Part shown: one piece after another, positions 18,249 to 28,200 of the stretch
Layout of the letters: the number at the start of each line of letters is the position of its first letter
How positions within the stretch are numbered: position 1 is the stretch's first letter
Assembly (NCBI GenBank): GCA_013112545.1
Contig: JABFGJ010000005.1
Coordinates: 62,001-126,000, forward strand
Reading direction: 5' to 3'
Origin: Bacteroidota bacterium
GTDB taxonomy: Bacteria > Bacteroidota > Bacteroidia > Flavobacteriales_E > Vicingaceae
DNA: 64,000 nt
Program-made: the position numbers and the translations under genes
Notes under the pieces: model-generated
What the model saw: only the letters and a program-made list of their open reading frames with translations
Database searches by the model: none
What the model was told of the DNA's origin: nothing

Positions 18249-18800
18249 TTAATCCACTTCTACTAGCTTTTTTGAAGTAACCCACCAAGAATCTTTATAT
18301 CCCAATTGGTGTTGCTTAGCATTTTCTTTTATAGCTTCTTGCATGCTAAAAGGAATTGCGATTACAACATGATACCACGTTTTTCTCTTATTCTGAAATA
18401 ATTGAACTTCTTGTTTTTTTTGTAGATTTTTTAGAAGTGACTTTGCTCTTTTAAGCTCCCTTTCAGAACTAATCACCACATAATACTTCCCATTTTCTAC
18501 TTCACTTATTTTGTTGTCAATTTTGTTCAGTTTAGTTTGAGATTCTACATCTAACTTCTGTACTGTCTTTTTTAATTCCTGCATTTCGCTTTTAATTTCT
18601 TTGATATCAGAAATCAAGCGATCAATTTTAAGACTAATGCTATCACCAGAAATTTGCGCCGACCCGCCAATTAATCGGTCTAAACGCTCATTTAATTCTC
18701 CAATTTTTTGGTCGTTTTCAGTTACTTTTTTATCTCCTTCTTGTGCAAAGCAAATGACAGAGAATAAAAGAAATGCTATCGTTATGTACTTTTTACCCAT
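18249..18800 (-). CDS. Periplasmic coiled-coil protein with SPOR-like C-terminus
   Basis: A 183-residue protein with a signal peptide (ITIAFLLFSVICFAQ). A long heptad-rich coiled coil spans about residues 28-100 (KIGELNERLDRLIGG, ISDIKEIKSEMQELKKTVQ). The last ~80 residues look like a SPOR-type domain: GKYYVVISSERELKRAKSL, a middle strand VQLFQNKRKTWYHVVIAIP, and a closing helix and strand ending DSWWVTSK. SPOR domains bind peptidoglycan. Its ATG overlaps the stop of the PorP/SprF-like gene by 1 bp (TAATG), so it is translated in the same operon. This suggests an envelope anchor or partner for the SprF-like protein, but that is inference. Confidence 0.75.
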   Translation of the reverse strand: MGKKYITIAFLLFSVICFAQEGDKKVTENDQKIGELNERLDRLIGGSAQISGDSISLKIDRLISDIKEIKSEMQELKKTVQKLDVESQTKLNKIDNKISEVENGKYYVVISSERELKRAKSLLKNLQKKQEVQLFQNKRKTWYHVVIAIPFSMQEAIKENAKQHQLGYKDSWWVTSKKLVEVD

Positions 18801-19951
18801 TATTTGTATTTCTTTTCTAATTCAGTAATTTGATTTTCAATCACAATTAATCGTTTCTTTACTGCTTTGGCTTTCTTCTTATCGTTTTGTTTTGCTAATG
18901 CATCTAACTCTTTTCTGATGTTTTGTATTTCGCTAAACACCGCAGATTTGCTATAGGTGTTTTGTGTGTCTTTTATCATAGCATTGAATTTAGCGACATA
19001 TTCATCGAGCATTTTAGTGGTTTCGTTTCTTTCTTTTTGCTTTGCTGGCAAAAAGCTCATTCGTACTACAATTTCATTTGAGTTTTTAGAAATATTGCTA
19101 AACGCTGAATTGTTCATCTCATAGGAATATCCAATTCCGAATGGTCCTAAATCAAAGCCAATTCCAAAATTTAGATTTTGAGTTGATTGATAACCCACCT
19201 GGGCCCATACTTTTTCTTGGTATTCCCCTTTCAACAAAATATCATAACGATTATCTATTACTGGCATGTTTTGATATATTAAAGTTGGGATTATGTTAAA
19301 ATCAGAATTTTCTAATTTATACTTATATGATGCTGTCCCAACTATATGCTCCGATAGGTCTTCTCCCCCAACCACTAAGCTTGGTGCACTTAAACCAAAC
19401 TGAAACTGATTGTAATCATAGACTAAACCCACGCCTGCAATAAAGTTTGTTTCGTCAAAATAATTACCTGCTAATGTCGGGTCTGTTTGATCAAGGTATT
19501 CTAAATTGCTAATGCTATTTGGGTTCATCATTCTGCGTAAAGCTCCTGCTGAAATACCAAACCTCAAATCTGAATTATCGGCAAAACGAACTTGATAACT
19601 ATAGGTTGCATCGTATTTACTCACTTCATAGGCTCCTCTCTTGTCTGAAATAATTCTCGCTCCAATACCTTGCACATTGTTTATTGGTGTGTGAATTCCA
19701 AACATGGTGTTGCGTGGTGCATCGTTAAAGCCTGCTGCATAGGTTTTGGTGTTCATTATGGCCGAAACATTTCCGCTATTTCCTGCAAATGCTGGATTAA
19801 GATTAAAACGGTTCATGATGTAATTGTAATAACCATGAGATAATTCTTGTGCATCTACAACTCCATTTAGCATGATTGCAACGATGAAGATTAGTCCTTT
19901 TATTTTTTTCATTTTTCTATTGTTGAATGAATTCTTTTTATTGTCTTGCAT
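18800..19951 (-). CDS. PorP/SprF family type IX secretion outer-membrane protein
   Basis: A 383-residue protein of the PorP/SprF family. The family hallmark is just after the signal sequence: YYNYIMNRFNLNPAFAGNSG, then GIHTPINNVQGIGARIISD. It ends in beta-barrel strands (LNFGIGFDLGPFGIGYSYEM) and a C-terminal charged coiled-coil extension of ~90 residues (RKELDALAKQNDKKKAKAV) that ordinary members often lack. An ATG at residue 14 (19912) would give a more typical signal peptide, MKKIKGLIFIVAIMLNGVV. SprF-like proteins help display type B sorting-domain adhesins. Here the gene starts 3 bp after exactly such a gene, so the 1716-aa protein is the likely client. Confidence 0.9.
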   Translation of the reverse strand: MQDNKKNSFNNRKMKKIKGLIFIVAIMLNGVVDAQELSHGYYNYIMNRFNLNPAFAGNSGNVSAIMNTKTYAAGFNDAPRNTMFGIHTPINNVQGIGARIISDKRGAYEVSKYDATYSYQVRFADNSDLRFGISAGALRRMMNPNSISNLEYLDQTDPTLAGNYFDETNFIAGVGLVYDYNQFQFGLSAPSLVVGGEDLSEHIVGTASYKYKLENSDFNIIPTLIYQNMPVIDNRYDILLKGEYQEKVWAQVGYQSTQNLNFGIGFDLGPFGIGYSYEMNNSAFSNISKNSNEIVVRMSFLPAKQKERNETTKMLDEYVAKFNAMIKDTQNTYSKSAVFSEIQNIRKELDALAKQNDKKKAKAVKKRLIVIENQITELEKKYK

Positions 19952-19954
19952 TTT

Positions 19955-22900
19955 TTATCTTTTTAAAGTGATAACTCCTTTAAAAACTTGACTGCTGTTT
20001 GTAGTATTTTCAAATAAGTAGTAATAAATTCCATCTGGAAGTTGAGTACCTCCTAGTGTGCCATCCCAATTGTTGTTGTAATTGCTTGCTGCTTCATATA
20101 CTATTTCTCCACTTGCTGTAAATATTTTCAAATTGAAGTCGCTATAAAGCTCTACGTTCTGAACTTTCCAATTATCATTGATTCCATCTCCGTTTGGCGA
20201 AAAATATCCAGCTGCTGGCAATGTGCCTTCTATTAAGTCTAGAATTTCAATTTCTACACTAGCGGTGTCTTTAAGTCCACCTAAATCAGTTACCTCAACT
20301 TTTAATTCATAGCTTCTTTGATTTTCATAATCAAAGCTTCTCAAACTCTTTAACTCACCTGTTGCAGCGATAATTTCAAGGTTTAATTGTGAACCAACTA
20401 TACGATAAGTAAACGTTTCATTAGCGTCTAAATCACTTGCAATTACGGTTCCTATTGTGGTTCCTGCAGGGCTGTTTTCTTCAATTGCAAAAAACTGATT
20501 CTCAATGCTTGGCTTTTCGTTCCCGTTTCTGATGGCTATTGTAAAGGTTTTTTCAAAACTCCCGCCTTGGTTGTCTGTTGTTTTCAATCGAATTGGGAAG
20601 CTATTCTGTGTTTCAAAATCAAAATTTGCATTGCTGAGCAATAAATTTCCACTTATTGTAAAAGCGGCATTTCCTTGATCTCCGGAACCATTAACTAAAC
20701 TATATACAAATGTATCTGAAAGGTCGGCGTCTGTTGTTGTTAGTATGGCTACTCGTGTTCCAATAGGCGCAATTTCGTTAATGCTTGTATCTGAAAGTTG
20801 AATATCACTTGGTAAATCATTTTGGTTAATAACCCGAATAACAAAGCTCTTCTGTATGGTTCTTCCTCCTTTATCCGTCGATTGTATTCTTACTTTTCTG
20901 GTTTTTGCATTGTTGTAATTTAATACGGAGTCAACTTCTAATAAATTGCCGTTAATTCTAAACAAAGCATTGTCAGTCGCTCCCTGGCCTGGCACCAAAC
21001 TGTATGTAAAATTATCCGTTGCATCTTCATCTGTAGTACTTAGATCTGCTATAAATGTTCCCTTTGCTGACCTTTCTAATACGCTATCTGCTGAAATAGA
21101 TAAATTTGTTGGTGCATCATTGCTGTCTAATACCAACACGCTCATTTGACGAGTATAACTTAAACCAGCATTATCTGTAGTTTTAACTAAAATCACATAT
21201 AGGTTTTTAGTTTCAAAATCAAATGTTGATGAGGTTTTTAACTCATTCCCTGAGATTATAAACAAAGAGTTGTCGTTTGTACCTTGATTATCGAATGAAT
21301 AACTAAATACATCACTACTATCTTTATCTGTAGTGGAAAATAAGCCTATGGTTGTGCTTAATGGTACATTTTCTTTAAAACCGTTTGCTGACAAACTTAT
21401 ATTTGTTGGTGCGTCGTTGCTGTTAATAATGTTTATTGTAAAAGTCTTCTCTACAAACAAGCCACCCTGGTCTGTTGATTTTATTCTGATATTGTGCTTT
21501 CTTTTGTTGTTATAATCAAATAGCACATTGCTTTTTAGTTTATTACCTGAGATAATAAAATTGCCATTATCTGCGTCGCCCGCTCCTGTTGCAAATTGAT
21601 AAGTAAATGTTTGAGCAGGGTCAATGTCTGTTGTTGAAAATGTTCCAATTGTCGAATTTATCGTTGTATTTTCAGGTGTAGAAGAATTGTCAATAGTCAT
21701 ATCTATTGGTGCATCGTTTACATTTTGAACATAAATTGCAAATACTTTCTCGAAAGTTTTATTTCTAGAGTCACTTGTTTTAATGCGAATGCTTAACTGA
21801 CTTTTTACTAAAACATCAAAACTTGCATTGGAAAACAAACTGTCGTTTTTAATGGTAAAACCAGAATTGTCTGTCGCTCCTGTGCCGTTTACTAAAGTAT
21901 AATTGTAGGTATCTGTTGCGTCTTGGTCAACTGAGTTTAACTTTCCTATAAATTCTCCGATAGCTTGTTTTTCTTTTACACTGTTGGCTGATAACACAAG
22001 ATCCGTTGGAATATCATTGGTGTCATTCACATTTACAAACAGTTGGCGGCTATAAGTTCCTCCATTGCCATCACTTGTCTGTACTTGAATAAAATAAACC
22101 GATTTGGTTTCAAAATCGAAAACAGCTGAAGTTCTCAGTTCATTACCTACAATTACAAAGCTTGAATTATCATTTGATGATAGGTTTGCAAAGGTGTATA
22201 TGTGATTATCTCCTGCATCGGCATCTACTGTAGTAAAGTTGCCAACTAAGGTATTTGCAGGTAAATTTTCATTAATATTAGAGGGACTTAATCCTATATC
22301 AGTTGGGGCGTCATTTGCATTAGTTATTGTTATTGCAAATGTTTTTTCAAATGATAATCCTTGTGCATCCGTTGTTCTAACTCGAATAGAATATGCAGTT
22401 CTAACATTTACATCAAATAATGTATCTGTTTTTAATGCATTACCGACTATAGAAAAATCATCGTTATCTGAGTCTCCCAATCCACTTACTAGCATATAAC
22501 TATGAGTGTTTCCAGTATCTGGATCCAATGTAGTAAATATCCCTATCGTAGTATTTATATTGGCATCTTCTCCAATGTTTGAATTACTTAATGCAATATC
22601 TGTTGGTGCATCATTCGCATTGCTGATATTAACCCTAAAAGCCTTCTCTGTGTATAAACCGCTTGCGTCTGTACTTCTAATTCGTATATCATATTTTTTT
22701 CTTGCTTCAAAATTGAATATCGCTGCCGAAAACAATGAATCGTTAGAAACACTGAATGCGTTATTATCAGTAGAATTAATTCCACTAACTAAGGCATAGC
22801 TAAAACTATCTGAAACATCTTCATCTGTAGAGGTGAAGACTCCAATAAAAGTTCCTACTGGACTATTTTCTGGAACAATTGCATTGTTTATTGCAATGTC

Positions 22901-25105
22901 AGATGGTCCATCCGTAGTGTCTTTGATATTAATATTAAATTGTTTGCTATATGTCCCTCCATTTCCATCTGAGGTCATCACATTAATAAAGTAATTGCTT
23001 TTGGCTTCATAGTTAAATGAAGCAGCCGATCTTAGTTGTTTACCTACAATAGCAAATGATGCATTATCATTTGTACCATTTACAAAACTATAGGAGTGAT
23101 TATCAGAAGAATCAGGATCTGTTGTTGTGAAATGCCCTATCAATGTATTGGGAGGAAGGCTCTCGTAAATACTGTCGTTTGATATTGAAATATCAGTCGG
23201 AGCATCGTTCGAATTTGTAATAGATATTGTAAATATTTCTTGATAAACTCCTCCAAATCCATCATCAGTTTGAACTCGAATTGTATATAAATTCTGATTG
23301 TTTACATCAAATGTAGTATTACTAAGGAGTTTATTTGAAGAGATTGAAAATGAGCTATTGTCTGCATCACCTGAGCCAGAAACTAACATATAAGTATGTA
23401 TATCTCCTGCATCGGCATCGGTTGTGCTTAACGTTCCAACTTCTGTTCCTTGTATTTTATTTTCGGGTATTATATTATTAGAAAGAGCAATATCTGTTGG
23501 AACATCATTTATGTCTTTAACATTAATTGTAAATGCTTTTGCAAAAGTCCCAAGACCATCGTTTGTTTTAATTCTAATATCATGTGTTGCTTGTGCATTT
23601 AAATTCAAAACTGCATTGGTAAATAAGCTATCGTTTTTTATCAAGAAATCCGAATTATCAGCATCACCTACACCATTCACTAAGCTATACACAAAACTTG
23701 AATTTGCATCTTGGTCTGTAGTGATTATTGTTGCAACAAATGTTCCAACTGGCATATTTTCGTTGACGCTTAAAGTTGAGAGTTGTATGTCTGTTGGAGC
23801 ATCATTTACATCAATAACTCTAATGGTTAGTTGCTTGGTATATGTTCCACCATTCAAATCATTGGTTTGAATATAAATAAAATAAAGGTTGGTTGCTTCA
23901 AAATCGAAAACTTCCTTCGTTCTTAACGAGTTTCCTACAATGTTAAACTTATCATTATCATTTCCTGCAACATTACTGAAGCTGTATGCAAAGGTTTGTC
24001 CTGCATCTTCATCTGTGGTAGCTAAGGTTGCAATTACCGAATTTTTAGGCTTATTTTCTTGTATTGAATCTGCAGTTAATAAAACATCTGTTGGTGCATC
24101 ATTGATGTCGTTTACCGTAATTTTAAAGGTATCTACATAAGTATTATTTGCCCTATCTGCAACTTGAACTCTTATATTATAAACCGACTTGGTCTCAAAG
24201 TTAAATTTGGAAGAAGTTCTTAGATTAGATCCAGCTAAATTGAAGCTAGCATTATCTGAGCCTCCAGCTCCGGGAACTAAACTAAAAGTAAAGGTTTCGT
24301 TAGCGTCAGTATCAACTGCACTTAAGCTGCCAATAACTGAATTAGAAAAGCTATTCTCATCTATTTGAGCATTAGAAAGTGAAATTCCTGTCGGTGCATC
24401 ATTTTTATCTTTAATAAATATGGTAAAGGCTTTATCTAAAGTACAACCGTTGGAATCTGTAGTTCTTAAACGAATTGAATAGGAAGATTTATTTTCAAAA
24501 TCTGCTGAAAAATTTGCTATTAAATTATTACCCGATATTGAAAATAAGCTATTGTTTGTGCTACCAGTTCCATTCACTAAGGTATAAGTATGGGTTTGAC
24601 TCAAGTCTAAATCTGTAGTTGTAAGAGACCCTACTATGCTATTCACAGCATTATTTTCATTTAAAGTATCTCTACTTAAAGTAATTTGAGTTGGTTTATT
24701 ATTTGTTCTAACTACAATAGGCGCTGAAGGGCTGCCATAAATTGCATTATCTTGAAAAGCAGCACTATCTATACTATTAAAAACTGTGTTAGAAGAAGAT
24801 TGGTAAAACCGGAAAGTAACCTTTTCCCCATTGACTAAGTCGCTATATACAGTCATACTTGCTTCATACCTTCCACCAATCACAGTAGAAGTATATGCGG
24901 TTCCTCTTAAACTATCTCCAACAAATGCCCCCAATTGATTGGATGGACTGGTTAATTCTGTACAATTCAAGTCTAAAACAGCGGTTATAGTCATACTGTA
25001 TTGGAAACGATTAGGATTAACCGACCAGTTTGGAGCTTGAGCATTGCCAACCAATGTTATTGAAAAAAAGCCGATAAATAGTAGGAAATAGTGTTTAATC
25101 TTCAT
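19955..25105 (-). CDS. Giant cadherin-repeat adhesin with type B (gliding-motility) sorting domain
   Basis: A 1716-residue surface protein. Signal peptide: HYFLLFIGFFSITLVGNAQ. Residues ~23-131 form a module (NWSVNPNRFQYSMTI, LGAFVGDSLRGTAYT, MTVYSDLVNGEKVTFRFYQ) that recurs near the C-termini of the 3126- and 3149-aa proteins. About 15 cadherin-like repeats of 95-100 residues follow (~132-1630). Each has NDAPTDI-type starts, an ENxxxxxxIGTxxTxDxD motif and a closing FDFETKxxYxIRVxTxD. The DxD and NDAP positions are calcium ligands in cadherins. The tail (~1632-1716, GYFSPNGDGINDNWKVQN ... YYYLFENTTNSSQVFKGVI) is the gliding-motility-associated type B domain. It is the first gene of an operon with the PorP/SprF-like and SPOR-like genes. 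Likely role: a calcium-dependent adhesin moved or held at the surface. Confidence 0.92.
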   Translation of the reverse strand: MKIKHYFLLFIGFFSITLVGNAQAPNWSVNPNRFQYSMTITAVLDLNCTELTSPSNQLGAFVGDSLRGTAYTSTVIGGRYEASMTVYSDLVNGEKVTFRFYQSSSNTVFNSIDSAAFQDNAIYGSPSAPIVVRTNNKPTQITLSRDTLNENNAVNSIVGSLTTTDLDLSQTHTYTLVNGTGSTNNSLFSISGNNLIANFSADFENKSSYSIRLRTTDSNGCTLDKAFTIFIKDKNDAPTGISLSNAQIDENSFSNSVIGSLSAVDTDANETFTFSLVPGAGGSDNASFNLAGSNLRTSSKFNFETKSVYNIRVQVADRANNTYVDTFKITVNDINDAPTDVLLTADSIQENKPKNSVIATLATTDEDAGQTFAYSFSNVAGNDNDKFNIVGNSLRTKEVFDFEATNLYFIYIQTNDLNGGTYTKQLTIRVIDVNDAPTDIQLSTLSVNENMPVGTFVATIITTDQDANSSFVYSLVNGVGDADNSDFLIKNDSLFTNAVLNLNAQATHDIRIKTNDGLGTFAKAFTINVKDINDVPTDIALSNNIIPENKIQGTEVGTLSTTDADAGDIHTYMLVSGSGDADNSSFSISSNKLLSNTTFDVNNQNLYTIRVQTDDGFGGVYQEIFTISITNSNDAPTDISISNDSIYESLPPNTLIGHFTTTDPDSSDNHSYSFVNGTNDNASFAIVGKQLRSAASFNYEAKSNYFINVMTSDGNGGTYSKQFNINIKDTTDGPSDIAINNAIVPENSPVGTFIGVFTSTDEDVSDSFSYALVSGINSTDNNAFSVSNDSLFSAAIFNFEARKKYDIRIRSTDASGLYTEKAFRVNISNANDAPTDIALSNSNIGEDANINTTIGIFTTLDPDTGNTHSYMLVSGLGDSDNDDFSIVGNALKTDTLFDVNVRTAYSIRVRTTDAQGLSFEKTFAITITNANDAPTDIGLSPSNINENLPANTLVGNFTTVDADAGDNHIYTFANLSSNDNSSFVIVGNELRTSAVFDFETKSVYFIQVQTSDGNGGTYSRQLFVNVNDTNDIPTDLVLSANSVKEKQAIGEFIGKLNSVDQDATDTYNYTLVNGTGATDNSGFTIKNDSLFSNASFDVLVKSQLSIRIKTSDSRNKTFEKVFAIYVQNVNDAPIDMTIDNSSTPENTTINSTIGTFSTTDIDPAQTFTYQFATGAGDADNGNFIISGNKLKSNVLFDYNNKRKHNIRIKSTDQGGLFVEKTFTINIINSNDAPTNISLSANGFKENVPLSTTIGLFSTTDKDSSDVFSYSFDNQGTNDNSLFIISGNELKTSSTFDFETKNLYVILVKTTDNAGLSYTRQMSVLVLDSNDAPTNLSISADSVLERSAKGTFIADLSTTDEDATDNFTYSLVPGQGATDNALFRINGNLLEVDSVLNYNNAKTRKVRIQSTDKGGRTIQKSFVIRVINQNDLPSDIQLSDTSINEIAPIGTRVAILTTTDADLSDTFVYSLVNGSGDQGNAAFTISGNLLLSNANFDFETQNSFPIRLKTTDNQGGSFEKTFTIAIRNGNEKPSIENQFFAIEENSPAGTTIGTVIASDLDANETFTYRIVGSQLNLEIIAATGELKSLRSFDYENQRSYELKVEVTDLGGLKDTASVEIEILDLIEGTLPAAGYFSPNGDGINDNWKVQNVELYSDFNLKIFTASGEIVYEAASNYNNNWDGTLGGTQLPDGIYYYLFENTTNSSQVFKGVITLKR
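20220..24710 (-). repeat. About 15 in-frame cadherin-like repeats
   Basis: Repeat units of roughly 285-300 bp within the 1716-aa gene. They can be followed by the recurring NDAPTDI-like start of each unit. The units are diverged in DNA but keep length and motif spacing, as expected for an old tandem array under selection for protein structure. Confidence 0.85.
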
Positions 25106-25153
25106 TTTATGTTTATTAGATATTTAACTTAGTTTTTTAAGTGTACAGCAGTC

Positions 25154-25161
25154 CAAATATA
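25154..25161 (-). promoter_or_regulatory. Promoter -7 element for the cadherin-repeat operon
   Basis: On the minus strand TATATTTG fits TAnnTTTG, about 50 bases before the ATG at 25105. The -33 region (GGTTCAG) is a weak match to TTG. Confidence 0.45.
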
Positions 25162-25236
25162 TATTATATAGTTTCTGAACCCATTTTTTTGAGATAGAAT
25201 ACAGTTTTTTGTTGTGAATGAATCAAGATAGAATAA

Positions 25237-28200
25237 TTATCGTTTCCCTCTTATTCGAACTAATTTTTCAGATTTTACCGTTTCGCCATCTGTAAATTTA
25301 ACTTGATAAACTCCGTCAACAAAATACTGAAGCTGTGCTCCATTCAAGAAAATTTTATTCTTTGAACCTACATTTTGTTCTATTAAAACCCTTCCTGTTT
25401 GATCTATAATTTCCAACACGCCATTCTCGCTTATTTCTTTAGGCACAACTATAGTTACAAATTGAGAGAAAGGGTTTGGATAACAGCTTAACCTTAATTC
25501 AGAATCAATGACTTCGTTTTTAATGAATTGATCACAATCAATTGGTTTATTTATTTCAAATTTTAAAGGATTGTTAATATTTCCTTGTAACTGATTTTTT
25601 TCAAATGAAACCTGACCAATTACCTGTATTTTTTCTTCAGTTAAAGAATTAATCATTTCAAAATTGTAGGTTTCATTCCCTTCTCCATAAATAGTTATGA
25701 AATATTCTGAACCAACATCTTCATTTACTTTAATGGTCGATTTTGAATAGCCTCTGACCTCAGCTCCTTTAAAAGCCACTAAACTCCATGTAGAATCGTT
25801 CAATAGCTCTTCGCACGTATTAATCTTTATAATTGCATTGGTGCTTGCTTCAAAATTGTTCGGATTTAAAGTAAAATTAGATGGTAAAACATCTACTAAC
25901 TTTTCTTGCAAAGCATTTTCTTTCAACCTAAACAAACCTTTTCTTGGATACACAAAAGTGGTAGATGAAGCAGCTTTCAACAAGTAACCTTCGGTAGGTT
26001 CTAATGTAGTTAAGCTACCAATCCACCCTAAGGAGGATAAATAAACTGCAAATGCCTGCTGAGATTTTATTAAATCACCATCGGTTGCATTATAGTTAGC
26101 TAAAGCTGAGTTGATTTCTATATTTTTAGTTGAAATAAAACCTATTCTGTTCCAGCCTGACGCTACATTAATTGGTAAAGTATCTGGGTCAATTGCCAAA
26201 CCTTTGTAATCTAACGTATCCTGATTAGAAATGTAAATAAGATAAGATTGATGATTGTTTAATCCATCTCTGGTTAAACTTCCCGTCCAACCAAAAGCAG
26301 TTCCGCCATATTGAGCAAAAGTATTATTACCAATAGTTTTCACTAAATCACCATCGTTAAAATTCAACTTATGTAAAAATGTCGGGAAACTTCGCATTTT
26401 AGTATCGGTTAATGGAAATGAAACCCAATTCCAACCTTGATTTAACACAATTGGCATAGCTAAATTATTTACTGCATCAAATAGTTGAGGGTTTAATAAA
26501 CTGCCTACCAAGTTATTTTCAACAAAATATACATTTGGAGAAACATTTTCATGAAGTTGACCTTCAGTAGCATTCCATACTTTAAAATTAATGCTATCCA
26601 TTGTATTTGAATAAACATCTAAAAAAGCAATGTATTTATCTAAGGACGGTACATAACGTAAATTGGCAACACCTCTAATTTCATTGTTAATGTAGGCCAC
26701 CAACTTGTCTTCTGCATTTACGCTTACATTCCCATTGATTGCTATTTGACCAACTATGCTCATTGATTTACTATAGAGGTTTCGATTGAAACTAAAATCT
26801 GGAGACTGCTTTTCAACTTTTAAATTGACAAATAGTTTTTCATTGAAGCCAAAGTCTGTACGTAATATGATATCTTCAGCATACTTACCAATAATAATCC
26901 CGGAATTTACAGTGAATACTATGGTTTTTACGCTCTGTGGTTGAATAGTACCCGTTGTTGAACTTGCTGTTAACCATGCGGGAAGGTTAGAAATTGTATA
27001 ATTCTTTACTTCTCCTCCACTATTCACAATCTTAGCAGTAAAGGTCATTGTATCTCCAAATTGTTTTAGTAGATTTTTTTCTGCATCTTGCCAAACTACT
27101 TGATTTTTATTGATAAAAGCTATCCAACTTTTTGGTGATTGCATGGTATTGCCATGTAAATCTTTTACATTTTTTACTGAAATGTTAAGTGTCACATTTT
27201 CAATATTGGCCGGCGCTTCGTTTGGCGTAATTACAATTTTATCTCCATTTACACTCCAAGAAAAAGCTATGTTTTTAACTGGTCGCTGTAATGCAATCGC
27301 TGGTGATAATGTAGATATGGAAGCGCCGTTTGCTGCTGTTAAATCAAGTGTTCGATTTAAGTTTGTGGTGTTAGAAACCGAGCTGTAAGAGCTATTTCTA
27401 AAAGATGGAGTTAATGTTGGAACACCTAATTGATTTATAAAAAGTTCAAAAGGGTAGTACGCTAGCAATCCAAATTCATCTCCTTTTAATCGGTTGAACA
27501 TGTCAAATTCGAGGTTCTCTCTTAGCCTTGCCGAGTTCCAAATCCTTACCTCATCTATGTTTCCATTGAAAAACTGATCATAACTTACAACTGTTCCATT
27601 TTGCAAATATCTTGCACCAATCGCTAGTTTTTCTCCACCAAAACCATTTAATTCACTTGCATTTAGGCTATTTTGTTCAACTCCATCAATATAGGCTGTT
27701 AAGTTGGATAATCGATTTAAAACTAAAGCAAAATGGTGCCAAGCTCCATCTGCAAAATCTTGACTTACCACTTCAAAACTTATTGAATCATGTTGAATAT
27801 GGATAGAATTATCTGCACTCATCTCAATATTCCAACCGTTTTGATTTACGTCGTTAGTAGCAAATAGTCCACTGCCATTAGAAAGTAAAGACTGAACTTG
27901 ACCACCTGTGGTTCTAAACCACAATTCAATAGTCATATCCATTTCAGAATTAATAGAAATACCTCCGGCGGTATCTACCACTAATAAATCGTCTATTCCA
28001 TCAAACGCAGCACTTGAACTTTTAGGATTAATTTCCCATTCTGCATTTAAGATAGCATTTCTCGATTTTGCATTATCTTGCGCTAAATCACCCTTTCCTT
28101 CGTCCATCGGCCAATACCCAATTAAACCTGCTTCTCTACCATGCAAGTTTTTTGACATATGACTGCTTATTGTTGAATTTGATAATGGTTTGTTCCAAAT

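Noticed and set aside
20946..24140. Many plus-strand ORFs of 60-148 codons opposite the cadherin array
   Set aside because: They mirror the repeat structure of the minus-strand gene, recur in the same relative frame, and have no start context or recognisable product. They are shadows.
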